DNA of 64,000 bases from Rufibacter roseolus (GCF_017916365.1 NZ_JAFMSU010000001.1:1703028-1767027); one strand, 5' to 3'. Counted from the stretch's first letter, positions 16,574 to 25,569 are shown. Notes: a model not told the origin generated them from the sequence alone. Numbers and translations: made by a program.

Positions 16574-17194
16574 TTACAACTTATCAGAAAATGTTCTGAT
16601 GGCGTTTCCTCTTTCCAGGGAGTGGTGTTGTTCCCACTGGTCCCGGGCTAGCAGAGCCGCCTGTTGGAGGTGCCAGTGCCGAAGCTTTTCCTGCAGGCGC
16701 TCGCGGGCCTCGGTTTTGTTCTGGTGCTGAGAGCGCCTTTCCGAGGCTACCACCGCAAGTCCTGACGGCAGGTGCCTGGCCCGCACCGCAGACTCGGTCT
16801 TGTTCACGTGCTGACCGCCTGGTCCCGAGGCCCGCATGCTTTCATATACCACATCCTTCTCCTGCCAGGTGAAGGCCTGTGCGGCGTCAATGGCCTGAAT
16901 ACCTATAAACCAGTTCTTGCGCTTGTGATACTTCCGGAAGGGACTGGCTGATATCCACTGTACGGTGCCTTGCCACTGCTTCAGGAATTCAGTTACGCCT
17001 GGCCCTTTCACCAGAATAAGCGAAGACAGCAGCGTGTTGGGCAAATGGCCCGGCACAGATTCCAGTACTAGTACCTGCAGCCCTTGCGCGCGGGCTACTT
17101 TGAACAGAATTTCCTGCACCTGGGCTACCACGCGCCAGCATTCTTCAGGCCCTCGGCCCGAGGTGATTTGCATGATCATTTCCATCTCTCTCAT
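16574..17194 (-). CDS. prfH: Peptide chain release factor homologue PrfH
   Basis: A 206-residue class I release-factor-like protein. The GGQ peptidyl-hydrolysis motif is at 126-128 in ASGPGGQHVNKTESAVR, followed by SERRSQHQNKTEARERL as in RF1/RF2. The usual N-terminal domain is missing, and the codon-recognition part is short and different (opening MQITSGRGPEECWRVV), which is the PrfH form. PrfH is known to act on ribosomes with damaged decoding-centre RNA, releasing the peptide so that RtcB can reseal the cut 16S rRNA. It starts 3 nt after the rtcB stop codon, so the two are almost surely translated together. Confidence 0.92.
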   Translation of the reverse strand: MREMEMIMQITSGRGPEECWRVVAQVQEILFKVARAQGLQVLVLESVPGHLPNTLLSSLILVKGPGVTEFLKQWQGTVQWISASPFRKYHKRKNWFIGIQAIDAAQAFTWQEKDVVYESMRASGPGGQHVNKTESAVRARHLPSGLAVVASERRSQHQNKTEARERLQEKLRHWHLQQAALLARDQWEQHHSLERGNAIRTFSDKL

Positions 17195-17197
17195 GGG

Positions 17198-18604
17198 TTA
17201 TTCTTTGTTCATGCGTACCACCTTCGGTAAAAACCTGCCCTGAATGTCTACCAACTGGGTCTGTGCCTGTATCACCGCTTCAATGTCTTTGTAGGCCAGC
17301 GGGAACTCTTCGGTACTGCCCCCAATGAGGGTGACACCCGCGCCCGCAATCGCCTTCTTCATCGCCGACATGGTAAAGCTCTCTTTGGCCCTGCCCCTTG
17401 ATAATCTGCGGCCTGCGCCGTGCGAGGAAGAATACAGCGCATCGGCGCAGCCTTTGCCGCTGACCAGGTAACCTGCCGTGGTCATGCTGCCGGGGATGAT
17501 GCCTAACTCACCCGCGTGGGCCGGTGTGGCTCCTTTGCGATGGATGATCACCTTCCGGCCATCGGGCAGGGTGTCTTTCCATGCGAAGTTGTGGTGATTC
17601 TCTACCCGCGCCAGCGGTTTCTCACCCATGGCTTTGGCTAGGTTCAGGTGGATGCGGTCATGGCAGGCTCGGGCGTAATCACCGGCCAGGTTCATGCTGA
17701 GCCAGTACTCCTGTCCGGCCTCGCTGTCCAGGGAGAGCCAGGCCAGTTGCTGCGCCTCGCGGGGAAGTTTGCAGGTATCCACGGCCAGGTTGGTGTAATG
17801 CTTGGCCACCGCAGCGCCCAACCCACGGGAGCCGGAATGCGACAGCAGCGCCACGTATGTCTGGGCCGGTAAGCCCAGACTGTTGTTCTCGGCCATCTCA
17901 ATCAGGCCGAACTCCACAAAGTGATTGCCTCCGCCTGAGGAACCCAATTGTCTCACCGCTTTGCCGTGCAGTTTCCGGAGCAACTCGGTTTGCTGAAATT
18001 CCTTTCGGTCCAGCACCTCGTGTTCCTGCGCAAATTCCAGTCCGCCGGTAATGCCAAAGTGGGTGAATTCCTTCAGGGCTTGCTTCAACTGGTAAGTGTT
18101 GCTCTGCAGGTACCGCTCCGGCAGATCGAAAATGGAAAGCGCCATGCGGCAGCCGATGTCCAGCCCCACCGCGTACGGCAGCACCGCATTCTCCACGGCC
18201 AGCACGCCGCCAATGGGCAGTCCGAACCCGGCGTGCGCATCGGGCATGAGGGCACCTTGTACCGCCACCGGCAAGCGCATGGCCAGCTCCATCTGCTTTT
18301 TGGCCGCGGCTTCAATGCCCTGGTTTCCGTAGATTTTCACGGGTCCGGCGGTGGGCAGTAGCGTGTGCGACGTTAAGGATTTCTGTTTCTGAGGCGGAGC
18401 CAGTTTCAAGGCCAACGGGGCCAGGAACGGATGCTCCTGATAAGCATCGGGCTGCAGCAGTACCTCCTGCAGCACCTGTATTACTTCTTCTTTGGGGGCA
18501 TGCTTGAAATGACGGGCGGCTAGGTTCATAGCCAATCCTCTTGCCACATCATCGCGGTACCCGATTTTACTTAAGTCCTTCGACTTGATAGAATATTTGC
18601 CCAT
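17198..18604 (-). CDS. rtcB: RNA-splicing ligase RtcB (PrfH-linked form)
   Basis: A 468-residue RNA ligase that joins 2',3'-cyclic phosphate or 3'-phosphate ends to 5'-OH ends using GTP and Mn2+. The metal and catalytic motifs are all present: GLDIGCRM (Asp149, Cys152), GGGNHFVEFG (His228), LSHSGSRG (His256), ENHHNFAW (His337/338) and SSHGAGRRLSR, in which His395 is the expected guanylylated residue. Length is near that of RtcB2-like proteins. No archease or RtcA gene is near. The direct link to prfH suggests repair of nuclease-cut rRNA rather than general tRNA splicing. About 740 bp without genes precede it, and no RtcR-type activator was found. Confidence 0.95.
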   Translation of the reverse strand: MGKYSIKSKDLSKIGYRDDVARGLAMNLAARHFKHAPKEEVIQVLQEVLLQPDAYQEHPFLAPLALKLAPPQKQKSLTSHTLLPTAGPVKIYGNQGIEAAAKKQMELAMRLPVAVQGALMPDAHAGFGLPIGGVLAVENAVLPYAVGLDIGCRMALSIFDLPERYLQSNTYQLKQALKEFTHFGITGGLEFAQEHEVLDRKEFQQTELLRKLHGKAVRQLGSSGGGNHFVEFGLIEMAENNSLGLPAQTYVALLSHSGSRGLGAAVAKHYTNLAVDTCKLPREAQQLAWLSLDSEAGQEYWLSMNLAGDYARACHDRIHLNLAKAMGEKPLARVENHHNFAWKDTLPDGRKVIIHRKGATPAHAGELGIIPGSMTTAGYLVSGKGCADALYSSSHGAGRRLSRGRAKESFTMSAMKKAIAGAGVTLIGGSTEEFPLAYKDIEAVIQAQTQLVDIQGRFLPKVVRMNKE

Positions 18605-19347
18605 AGGCGATGTTTGATTCTTCCGTTATCTGTTTCTTTTGATTGAACAGCCTTTGCATTTTGCGGCTGTTTTAGAGAAAACAGACCGATTTCTGAAACC
18701 AGGTCTGCCGATTTTTGAGGAATGACCAACATAGCGGTAAGGTGTTATAGGTTAAACAGGATTGATAAACAGGTTTGTTAACCGGCATTTTGAAAAGCCC
18801 CGTTGCCGGTAAATACCTATCAAGATAGACCACCTGATGCGCTGAGATAAGCACAAAAGTGCGTAGCCAGGCTATAAGCAAGTAGGGAGAGAGGATAGCT
18901 CTATTGTAGAGTAAAATGAGATGTGCTACCTGGGCGATGAATTAACTCATCCGTTCTTTTCGTAAAGAAAGGCACAGAGGGCCTGTTTTCTTGAAAACGA
19001 AGAATTAGTCATCTGCCTGGAAAGCAGCCGGCAAAGCACACGGAGGCTATTAGCTAATCAGAAAAGGTCTGAAAATATAGGTAATAGAGGTTGCCTTGCT
19101 GTTACTAAGCAATGAGCAGGAGGGGCGATATGTTGCGTACTTCTAGCATTGTTTTTCCTCCTGTATTTATAAGGGTTGCACTTAAGAGAGGAATAATAGG
19201 AGCGCAAATCTAGACTTACGGATTTATATTGGCAAGTAATTATCAGTTTTTAATTGAGCAGATACTAGCGTATAAAAGAGGGGCATGTGCAAAAAAATAG
19301 TGCGCAACCATAGCTGCGCACTATATAAAACTTGTAAAGGGTTTGCC
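18605..19347. other. Gene-free intergenic region upstream of rtcB
   Basis: No credible gene; the short open frames here lack coding character. It includes a 7-bp hairpin around AGAG at 18668-18685 and a related weak core near 18981-18998, both degenerate members of the TTTT-loop-AAAA family. The rtcB promoter should lie in the first few hundred bases, but I could not identify a convincing box. Confidence 0.5.
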
Positions 19348-19812
19348 TTAATTGAAATGGTACAGGAACGTGATGATGCCGTTGAAAGCCGGTTTTTTGC
19401 TGCCTTCAATCTCCATGGTCACTTCCAGGCGGGCCTTGATCACACCCCTCAGGTCTTTGGCCGAGAGCAGTTTCACGCGTAGGCGCAGGGCGCTGTCTAC
19501 GGTTACGGCCTGGTTGAAGCGCAGGCTCTCAATCTCATAGTTCACCTGCATTTTGAGGTTCTCAATGGAAATGATCTGGCCCCAAAGGAAAGGCAGCAGC
19601 GATACCGTGAGATAACCGTGCGCGATGGTGGTTTTAAACGGTGATTCTGTTTTCGCCCGCTCAGTGTCCAGGTGAATCCATTGGTGGTCTAAGGTGGCGT
19701 CGGCGAAGAGATTGATCTGCTCCTGGGTAATGGTGTGGTAGTCAGACACACCTATTTCAGTTCCTTCGTACTGCTGTAAGTCCTGGAAACTGCGGATGGT
19801 AATCTTGCTCAT
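19348..19812 (-). CDS. MaoC family (R)-hydratase-like protein
   Basis: A 154-residue hot-dog-fold protein of the MaoC type. The hydratase-2 motif is present: FADATLDHQWIHLD, with the Asp and His expected for (R)-specific enoyl-CoA hydration, followed by SPFKTTIAHGYLTVSLLPFL, which forms the hot-dog helix, and NYEIESLRFNQAVTVDSALR. These enzymes hydrate 2-enoyl-CoA to (R)-3-hydroxyacyl-CoA or act on related CoA esters. It has no fatty-acid or PHA genes beside it. A second in-frame start is not needed. Confidence 0.9.
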   Translation of the reverse strand: MSKITIRSFQDLQQYEGTEIGVSDYHTITQEQINLFADATLDHQWIHLDTERAKTESPFKTTIAHGYLTVSLLPFLWGQIISIENLKMQVNYEIESLRFNQAVTVDSALRLRVKLLSAKDLRGVIKARLEVTMEIEGSKKPAFNGIITFLYHFN

Positions 19813-19943
19813 GAAATCTCTTTTTCTTACTGGAATTTGCGGGGATGAAGGACTAAAGGTAACCTCTTTTATGTATTTGTGAAAGTTTAGCCGAAGAACC
19901 CCCTGAAACTAACGTTCCCAGCTGGGCAAATAGCTAAAAAGGA

Positions 19944-19990
19944 AGAGCCAAAACGCCAGTGAATGTTACCGGCGTTTTGGCTCTCTTTTC
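19944..19990 (-). terminator. Terminator-like hairpin, 14-bp stem
   Basis: Arms 19944-19957 and 19971-19984 pair perfectly, with T-rich sequence on both sides. It lies between the MaoC gene start and the end of the OmpA-like gene at 20180, so it most likely ends the OmpA transcript about 190 bp after its stop codon. Confidence 0.7.
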
Positions 19991-20036
19991 GGGAAAACGA
20001 CCTTTAAGCGTCCTTCCAAATGTCCTCCTGTTCTAC

Positions 20037-20133
20037 TTGTCATCCTGAAAGGAACTTGGTCGCGAACGGTAAAAGCGTGTATTCTCTGCTTTTCTAGCTT
20101 GCCCACAAGATCCTTCCAGGATGACAAAGGGAA
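20037..20133. repeat. Interspersed inverted-repeat element (TGTCATCCTGAAAGGA type)
   Basis: An approximately 97-bp unit whose ends are imperfect reverse complements: TGTCATCCTGAAAGGAACTT on the left and a matching AAGATCCTTCCAGGATGACA on the right. Related units lie at 47534-47620 and inside the element at 58783-58982. It has no coding content. It looks like a REP/MITE-type repeat rather than a gene-specific terminator. Confidence 0.75.
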
Positions 20134-20179
20134 AGAATGGACAGCCTACCTATTAAAGCAATTTGAGACCTTTTCGAAA

Positions 20180-21175
20180 TTAGTTCGCCTCCAGAATCTG
20201 GAAGAGTTCATCCAGCTTAGGCGTGAGGATGATCTCGGTGCGGCGGTTTTTCTGGCGGGCATCGGCGGTTTTGGCTACATCCAAAGGCACGTTTTCGGCG
20301 CGGCCCGATGGGGTAATCTTGGTTCCGGCCAGTCCGGCGGTGGTCAGGATGCGGGTAATCTCGGTGGCGCGCAGTACGCTCAGGTCCCAGTTGTCCTGCA
20401 TGCCGGCGGTGCCTCTAGCCACGGGTACGTCATCGGTGTGGCCTTCCACTACCACGTTCACGTCCTGTTGGTCTTTGAGGGCGGTAGCCAGTTTGCGCAG
20501 GGCGTCCTGTCCTTTCACGTCTACTTTGGTGGAGCCGGATTTGAACAGCAGTTGCTCAGAAAGCGACACGTACACTTTACCGTTGCGCACGTTCACCGAC
20601 AGGTCTTTGCTGTTGAAGCCCAGCAGGGCGTTGCTAACCTTGGTGCGTAGGGCGTTCACCGCTTTGTCTTTCTCGGCCAGGATGCGCTCCAGTTCATTGA
20701 GGCGGTCTTCGCGGGTTTTGAGGTCTTTGCTCAGTTGGTCCAGCTGCGAGCGGTTCTTGCTCAGGGTTTCGTTCAGTTTGTTCAGTTCTTCATCGCGGCG
20801 CGAGAGGTCTTTAGAAAGTTTGGAGGACTCCAGCGCACTGTTGGCCATGAGGCGGTCATGGTTTTTGATGAGCTTGTCATAGGTGCTGCTCAGATCTGCG
20901 TAGAGGCTCTGCGTTTTCCTGAGGGTGCTGCCCAGCAGGGTGGTGTCGGCGGCCAGTTGGGAGCGGTACTCGGTGAGGTCAGCCACCTGCTTGGAGAGAT
21001 CGGCGCTTTCCTTCTTTGATTTGGAGAGGGCACTCTGGCAATCGGCTTTGTCGCGCTCCAGCTTTACTTTCTGGGCCAGCACGGCGTTGTATTTCTTGGT
21101 AGTGGTACACGAGCCTAACAGGACCGTGCTCAGGAGGGCTACCCCGGCGTAGCGGAGCAAGGGTTGGTGAAACAT
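20180..21175 (-). CDS. OmpA-family lipoprotein with coiled coil, copy 1
   Basis: A 331-residue peptidoglycan-linked outer-membrane lipoprotein. The ATG at 21175 is chosen since it gives a lipoprotein signal peptide (ALLSTVLLGSC, then TTTKKYN); an upstream start adds 47 residues with no signal. Residues about 30-190 form a long charged coiled coil (repeats such as LERDKADCQSALSKSKKES). Residues about 205-320 form an OmpA C-terminal domain: LLFKSGSTKVDVKGQDAL, VVEGHTDDVPV, NWDLSVLRATEITRIL and the closing RQKNRRTEIIL. The Asp and Arg that bind diaminopimelate are in place. It is paralogous to the gene at 21461. Confidence 0.9.
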   Translation of the reverse strand: MFHQPLLRYAGVALLSTVLLGSCTTTKKYNAVLAQKVKLERDKADCQSALSKSKKESADLSKQVADLTEYRSQLAADTTLLGSTLRKTQSLYADLSSTYDKLIKNHDRLMANSALESSKLSKDLSRRDEELNKLNETLSKNRSQLDQLSKDLKTREDRLNELERILAEKDKAVNALRTKVSNALLGFNSKDLSVNVRNGKVYVSLSEQLLFKSGSTKVDVKGQDALRKLATALKDQQDVNVVVEGHTDDVPVARGTAGMQDNWDLSVLRATEITRILTTAGLAGTKITPSGRAENVPLDVAKTADARQKNRRTEIILTPKLDELFQILEAN

Positions 21176-21326
21176 GACAGGGCTTTGTAAAGTTAAAAAT
21201 GCAAATTCAAGGGTTGTAGTGAGTTTGGGCCAGACGGTGAGGAGCAAAGAAACAAGTGCCTTGCCATCCAGATGCCGGCAGATACCCAAAGATAAGCAGG
21301 CAGGGATGTTAGCCAAAGCCGAGGCT

Positions 21327-21366
21327 CCGTTTTTAGGCTATTTTCCTTAAAAAGGGCCTAAAACGG
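21327..21366. repeat. Imperfect hairpin of the 4-nt-loop family
   Basis: Arms 21327-21344 and 21349-21366 pair imperfectly (one slipped base and mismatches) around the loop CCTT, with T-run and A-run at the loop. It lies 95 nt after the stop codon of the OmpA-like gene at 21461, between two tandem minus-strand genes. Confidence 0.65.
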
Positions 21367-21460
21367 AAGAAGCCGGACTTAGCGCCCGGCTTCTTTGATT
21401 AATGCTGTTTTGCAGCTTTCGTCTGTCTATTATAATAAAATCAGGACTATGGCCAGAAAC

Positions 21461-22171
21461 TTAGTTGTTCTGGATCAGTTTCAGGATTTTGTCAAAGTTA
21501 GGCGCCAGGATGATCTCGGTGCGGCGGTTGCTTTGGCGGGCCTCCGGCGTACGGGTCATGGCCACAGGGGTGTACTGGCCACGGCCGGCAGGCACTACCA
21601 TCTGGGGCGGTACCCCGTTGTTGATAAGCAGGCGGGTGATCTCGGTGGCGCGCAGCACGCTCAGGTCCCAGTTGTCTTTGTAGGTCACGTTGTCGGCGGC
21701 TACTGCTACGTCATCGGTGTGGCCTTCAATCATGATCTCGGTATCGCGCTGCGAGCGGATGGCGTTGGCCAGTTTACCCAGCGCACTCTGCCCGTTGGGG
21801 TTCACCTTGGTGCTGCCCGAGGCGAAGAGCAGTTTCTCCGGCATGGTCACGTACACCTTACCCTCGCGGATGGCCACCGTCAGGCCCTGCTCCTTGAAGC
21901 CGGCCAGCGCCTCGTTCACAGATTCGCGCAGCTCGTTAAGGATTCTTTCTTTCTGGGCTATCTGCTGTTGGTACTGCGCCAGTTTGGCGTCACGGTCACG
22001 CAGATCGGCGTTGGCTTGTTCCAGGCTGCGCTGAGCAGCGGTTTTCTCGTTTTCCAGCGCATTTTTACTTGCTTCCAACTCCTTGTACTTCTTACTAGAG
22101 ACACAGGAACCCAGGACAGCTACTCCCAAAACTAAGGCGGCGGCGGATGAGGCGAAACGTGTTTTCTTCAT
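21461..22171 (-). CDS. OmpA-family lipoprotein with coiled coil, copy 2
   Basis: A 236-residue relative of the gene at 20180 with a shorter coiled coil. The signal peptide ends in LGSC, followed by VSSKKYKELEASKN. A coiled coil spans about 28-105, and the OmpA C-terminal domain spans about 115-228 with LLFASGSTKVNPNGQSAL, IEGHTDDVAV, NWDLSVLRATEITRLL and RQSNRRTEIIL. It should anchor the outer membrane to peptidoglycan. The pair probably arose by tandem duplication, with the coiled coil length changing afterwards. The upstream 550 bp up to accD hold no other gene. Confidence 0.9.
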   Translation of the reverse strand: MKKTRFASSAAALVLGVAVLGSCVSSKKYKELEASKNALENEKTAAQRSLEQANADLRDRDAKLAQYQQQIAQKERILNELRESVNEALAGFKEQGLTVAIREGKVYVTMPEKLLFASGSTKVNPNGQSALGKLANAIRSQRDTEIMIEGHTDDVAVAADNVTYKDNWDLSVLRATEITRLLINNGVPPQMVVPAGRGQYTPVAMTRTPEARQSNRRTEIILAPNFDKILKLIQNN

Positions 22172-22727
22172 AGGTGCTTATTTTATACTAATGGTTTGGT
22201 GACGACGTAAAAGAGCCCGGCGGGGGCTGGTTGGCTACCCCCTGAGACCCGGCTTTGAAACGGACGCAAATAAATAATAATTGCCTTAAGTATTCTAATT
22301 TACTTTCTGTTCGTTGTAAAGTATTAAGTAAGTGAGGTTTATGGAAGACGCATTCCGGAACCCGGCAGAAGCTTAGGCGTAAACGGCAATTCCAGGAAGA
22401 CGGGCATTCCGGGGAAGACCCGGACAATGCACTTTCTGTTTTCAGGGTGGTTTCATGAAAACAGCCGCAAAAGAGCGCGGGTGCCAGGAGGGATGAGGGG
22501 GAGAGCGAGGCAGAAAAACCCAATCCGTGGAAAGCTTATTTCTTCTGGCACAAGGGAAAACAAATAGGACGGAAAACGGGTACAACTTCTCTGCACAGAG
22601 AAAGAGTTGGTTTTGGATGGTAAACTAGGGAGCTATCTTTTCTTTTTTATCTTTGCACGCGTATTGTAACTGCTTGCGGTTTCCCCACTGGAGGCTTCAT
22701 TGTTGATAAAAACCTTTAGAGCATCAT
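22172..22727. other. Intergenic region between the divergent OmpA-like and accD genes
   Basis: No credible gene; a 111-codon minus-strand frame here lacks a family signature and coding bias. It should hold the promoters of both divergent genes. A degenerate core of the hairpin family (GGTTTCATGAAAAC) is at about 22449-22462. Confidence 0.5.
22648..22655 (+). promoter_or_regulatory. Putative Bacteroidota -7 box upstream of accD
   Basis: TATCTTTG matches the Bacteroidota primary-sigma consensus TAnnTTTG exactly and lies 73 nt before the accD ATG. A convincing -33 TTTG at the usual 19-21 nt spacing was not found, so the call rests on the -7 box alone. Confidence 0.5.
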
Positions 22728-23624
22728 ATGGCTTGGTTTAAAAGAGTAGAAAAAGGGATCGTCACCCCAACGGAGCAGAAAAAAGAAACCCCAGACGGTC
22801 TGTGGCACAAATGCCCCGAGTGTAAGACCGTCATCAGCACTGCCGAGCACCGGCAACAGCTGTATACGTGTGCCAAATGCGATTACCATGACCGCATCAA
22901 CTCACAGGAGTACTTTGAGGTGCTGTTTGACGAGAACGAGTTCCAGGAGCTGGATGCCAACCTGAGCTCCTCAGACCCGCTGCACTTCGTGGATACCAAA
23001 CCTTATCCAGACCGTATCAAGGCCACTCAGCGCAAAACCAACCTCAAAGACGCCGTCCGTACCGCCCACGGTACCATCAACGGCCTTGACCTGGTGGTAG
23101 CCTGTATGGACTTCAACTTCATTGGCGGGTCTATGGGCTCAGTGGTGGGTGAGAAGATCGCCCGCGCCATTGACTACAGCCGCGAGAACAAGATACCGTT
23201 CCTCATGATCTCCAAATCGGGCGGCGCCCGGATGATGGAAGCCGGTTACTCGCTCATGCAGATGGCCAAGACCTCTGCAAAGCTGGCCTTGCTTTCTGAG
23301 GAGAAGGTACCTTATATCTCTCTGCTCACCGACCCAACTACCGGAGGGGTAACTGCCTCTTTCGCCATGCTGGGAGACTTCAACATCTCAGAGCCGGGTG
23401 CCCTCATTGGGTTTGCCGGGCCGCGCGTGATCAAAGAAACCATAGGAAAAGATTTGCCCAAAGGCTTCCAGAGCGCCGAGTTTGTGCTGGAGCACGGGTT
23501 CCTGGATTTCATTGTGCACCGGAAAGAATTGAAAGACCGCATCCATAGCCTTTTAACCCTGCTTAAGCCCGAGGAAATTCCGGCGCCGGTGGAGAATGAA
23601 AAGAAAGCTGTAACGGTGAAATAA
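22728..23624 (+). CDS. accD: Acetyl-CoA carboxylase carboxyltransferase subunit beta
   Basis: A 298-residue subunit of the carboxyltransferase that, with AccA, moves carboxyl from biotin to acetyl-CoA to make malonyl-CoA for fatty-acid synthesis. The N-terminal zinc ribbon has four Cys (29, 32, 48, 51 in HKCPECK and YTCAKC). The crotonase-like core includes [51 protein letters not shown] and [10 protein letters not shown], all typical of AccD. Full length, with no break. It is monocistronic: a good terminator follows, and accA is not in this window. Confidence 0.97.
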   Translation: MAWFKRVEKGIVTPTEQKKETPDGLWHKCPECKTVISTAEHRQQLYTCAKCDYHDRINSQEYFEVLFDENEFQELDANLSSSDPLHFVDTKPYPDRIKATQRKTNLKDAVRTAHGTINGLDLVVACMDFNFIGGSMGSVVGEKIARAIDYSRENKIPFLMISKSGGARMMEAGYSLMQMAKTSAKLALLSEEKVPYISLLTDPTTGGVTASFAMLGDFNISEPGALIGFAGPRVIKETIGKDLPKGFQSAEFVLEHGFLDFIVHRKELKDRIHSLLTLLKPEEIPAPVENEKKAVTVK

Positions 23625-23650
23625 GCCTTTCTGGGCCCAGAAAATCAGAG

Positions 23651-23684
23651 AAGACCCGTCTCCGGAAGAGGCGGGTCTTTTTAT
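23651..23684 (+). terminator. Terminator after accD
   Basis: An 8-bp stem (23651-23658 with 23672-23679) is followed by TTTTTA, 27 nt after the accD stop codon. Confidence 0.85.
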
Positions 23685-23816
23685 TTCAGGTCTGGCACGA
23701 TTATTATTGCACTCCCAATAGACAGGGGATGATTGGGAACATTTTATTTAAAATTCAGTATGTATCCCCGATACTAACCAACTTTAAGCTTACGTTTACA
23801 ACCAAAAACCAAGACT

Positions 23817-24536
23817 ATGAAAATTTTAAAAGGAACATTCACCGCCATGTTAGTAGGAAGTTTGCTTTTCTCTTCCTGCAAATCTAGCCAGACGGCAACC
23901 ACTGATACGACCACGACTACCCAGAAAAAGGGCATGAATAAAACAGCCAAGGGCGGTATCATTGGAGCTGGTGGCGGTGCTATCTTAGGAGGTATCATTG
24001 GTAAAGCCACCGGGAACACTGCCCGTGGTGCTATCATTGGGGCTGCCGTAGGAGGTGCCACTGGTGCTGTGATCGGACGCCGGATGGATAAGCAAGCCGA
24101 AGAACTTGAGCGCGAGATGAAAAATGCCCAGGTAGAGCGTGTGGGTGAAGGTATCAAAGTAACTTTTGACGCTGGTCTTCTTTTCGCTACTAACTCTGCA
24201 GAGCTGCAGGCTTCTTCTAAACAAGACATCCAGAAACTGGCCGAGACTTTGAAGAAGTACCCAGGTACCAACGTACTCATTGAAGGTCACGCTGATAACA
24301 CTGGTACCGATGCCATCAACCAGCCTTTGTCTGAGCGCAGAGCTCAGGCCGTTGCCAACTATGCTACTTCCCTTGGCGTAGAGCCTAGCCGTCTGCAGAC
24401 CCGCGGTTACGGTTCAACCCAACCAGTGGCTGATAACTCAACTGCCGCCGGCCGTCAACAAAACCGCCGCGTAGAGGTTGCCATCTTCGCCAGCGAAGAA
24501 CTGAAGAAAGCCGCTGAGCGTGGCGAGATTAAATAA
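23817..24536 (+). CDS. OmpA-family lipoprotein with glycine-zipper segment
   Basis: A 239-residue outer-membrane lipoprotein. The lipobox is LLFSSC (Cys21), followed by a Thr-rich linker. Residues about 45-90 are a glycine-zipper segment (AKGGIIGAGGGAILGGIIG, then GAAVGGATGAVIG) that should insert in the membrane. Residues about 110-230 form the OmpA C-terminal domain: LLFATNSAELQASSKQDI, VLIEGHADNTG, LSERRAQAVANYATSLGV and GRQQNRRVEVAI. It resembles YiaD-type proteins and should bind peptidoglycan. It is a different architecture from the two coiled-coil OmpA proteins upstream. Transcribed alone, with a terminator after it. Confidence 0.92.
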   Translation: MKILKGTFTAMLVGSLLFSSCKSSQTATTDTTTTTQKKGMNKTAKGGIIGAGGGAILGGIIGKATGNTARGAIIGAAVGGATGAVIGRRMDKQAEELEREMKNAQVERVGEGIKVTFDAGLLFATNSAELQASSKQDIQKLAETLKKYPGTNVLIEGHADNTGTDAINQPLSERRAQAVANYATSLGVEPSRLQTRGYGSTQPVADNSTAAGRQQNRRVEVAIFASEELKKAAERGEIK

Positions 24537-24560
24537 GGAAACTGATCTCTCTTTATAATA

Positions 24561-24590
24561 AAGGCTAGCCAAACGGCTAGCCTTTTTCTT
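24561..24590 (+). terminator. Terminator after the glycine-zipper OmpA gene
   Basis: A perfect 10-bp stem (24561-24570 with 24575-24584) with loop AAAC is followed by a T-run, 24 nt after the stop codon. Confidence 0.9.
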
Positions 24591-24844
24591 TTTGCTCAAG
24601 CCAAACAGCCGCCAAGGCAGTTCCAGCATCAATAGCGCTGCTAAGCGAATTCTCCCTCCCTGGAGGGGCAGGGGGTAGGTCTGTCCATTCTTGGAAATGA
24701 GCCCAATCCGCAACCATCATCCCAAACCCATTTTCAGCATGTTTTTCCTAAATCAACGCTGAAACGGCTTGGTAGCCAGGCAAGGCGGGGCTAACCTCGC
24801 GCGGTTTTCCGCGTTTAGGGGAGGAAACCAACAAAGCGAAGAGA

Positions 24845-25483
24845 ATGGGAAAATTAACGAACGGGCTTTTTCTGGTGCTTTTTCTTTCTGCATTGGGGGC
24901 CTGCGACCGGGTCAAAGAAAAGGAAGCGGTAGCCGATCTGCCTAAAACCTCAACGGAAGATACGCTGGTTCTCACCCCGGATACCCTGGAAGTGGATACT
25001 GTCTTGTCAGAGACCGACACAGCCGACTATGCCGGCACAGGGGACTACGAGGAGTATGGAGAAGAGGAAACAGCCTCCGGTGCCGTGGCCAATAGAGGAA
25101 CCGCAACGGCTACCTCCGCAAATTCTTCTTCCGCAGCTCCCGCTGAGAGCGGAGTGGCCAGGTCTTCTTCAGCCTCTGGTTCTGTCCCAAAGGCCACCGC
25201 CAGCAAAGGAACTACCGCCAAAAGAAAATACGTAAGGCCTACCCGGGCGCAGTTGCAGCAGGCCCTGGCGCGGGATGCCCGGCGGTCAAACCAGATGGAT
25301 CTGCCCCAACTGAGAAACTACTGGCTCCGGCGGCAGCACTATTACCGGCGCGCCTCCAAAGACGTGAAGTACGTGGCCGGTGACACCAAAATCAAAATAT
25401 CAACCGAGGAAACCAAGATTGAAACCCCGCGCGGGAAAGTGAAGATTGAGGGGAACGATATCAAGATCAAGTACGATGATTAA
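24845..25483 (+). CDS. Hypothetical lipoprotein with low-complexity middle
   Basis: A 212-residue predicted lipoprotein that I do not recognise. The signal peptide ends LSALGAC (Cys20). Residues about 35-75 are acidic and Thr-rich, and 80-125 are Ala/Ser/Thr-rich low complexity. From about 127 comes a basic segment (KRKYVRPTRAQLQQALARDA) and then YWLRRQHYYRRASKDVKYV. The last 30 residues alternate charged and hydrophobic residues in short repeats (TKIKISTEE, TKIETPRGK, VKIEGND, IKIKYDD), like a beta ladder. The parts suggest an envelope spacer with a C-terminal binding strand region; no function can be given. Confidence 0.65.
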   Translation: MGKLTNGLFLVLFLSALGACDRVKEKEAVADLPKTSTEDTLVLTPDTLEVDTVLSETDTADYAGTGDYEEYGEEETASGAVANRGTATATSANSSSAAPAESGVARSSSASGSVPKATASKGTTAKRKYVRPTRAQLQQALARDARRSNQMDLPQLRNYWLRRQHYYRRASKDVKYVAGDTKIKISTEETKIETPRGKVKIEGNDIKIKYDD

Positions 25484-25511
25484 GCTCCGCTGAAGGCGGC
25501 AGGCTTTCTGC

Positions 25512-25569
25512 GCCGCTGATTTGTTTTGAAGCCGTTTTAACAGAAACAGGCGCAAAACAGATCAGCGGC
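25512..25569. repeat. Imperfect hairpin of the 4-nt-loop family
   Basis: Arms of 27 nt (25512-25538 and 25543-25569) around the loop AACA. The outer 17 positions pair almost fully, while the inner part has several mismatches. It lies between convergent genes, 29 nt after the lipoprotein stop codon, and runs into the last codons of the minus-strand DUF2238 gene. Confidence 0.65.

Noticed and set aside
20099-20882. Long plus-strand open frames opposite the OmpA-like gene
   Set aside because: They are antisense shadows; the minus-strand frame has a signal peptide, lipobox and full OmpA motifs.
22188-22523. A 111-codon minus-strand frame upstream of the second OmpA-like gene
   Set aside because: Cys/Ser-rich random-looking composition, no ribosome-binding or family signal, lies in the divergent promoter region.
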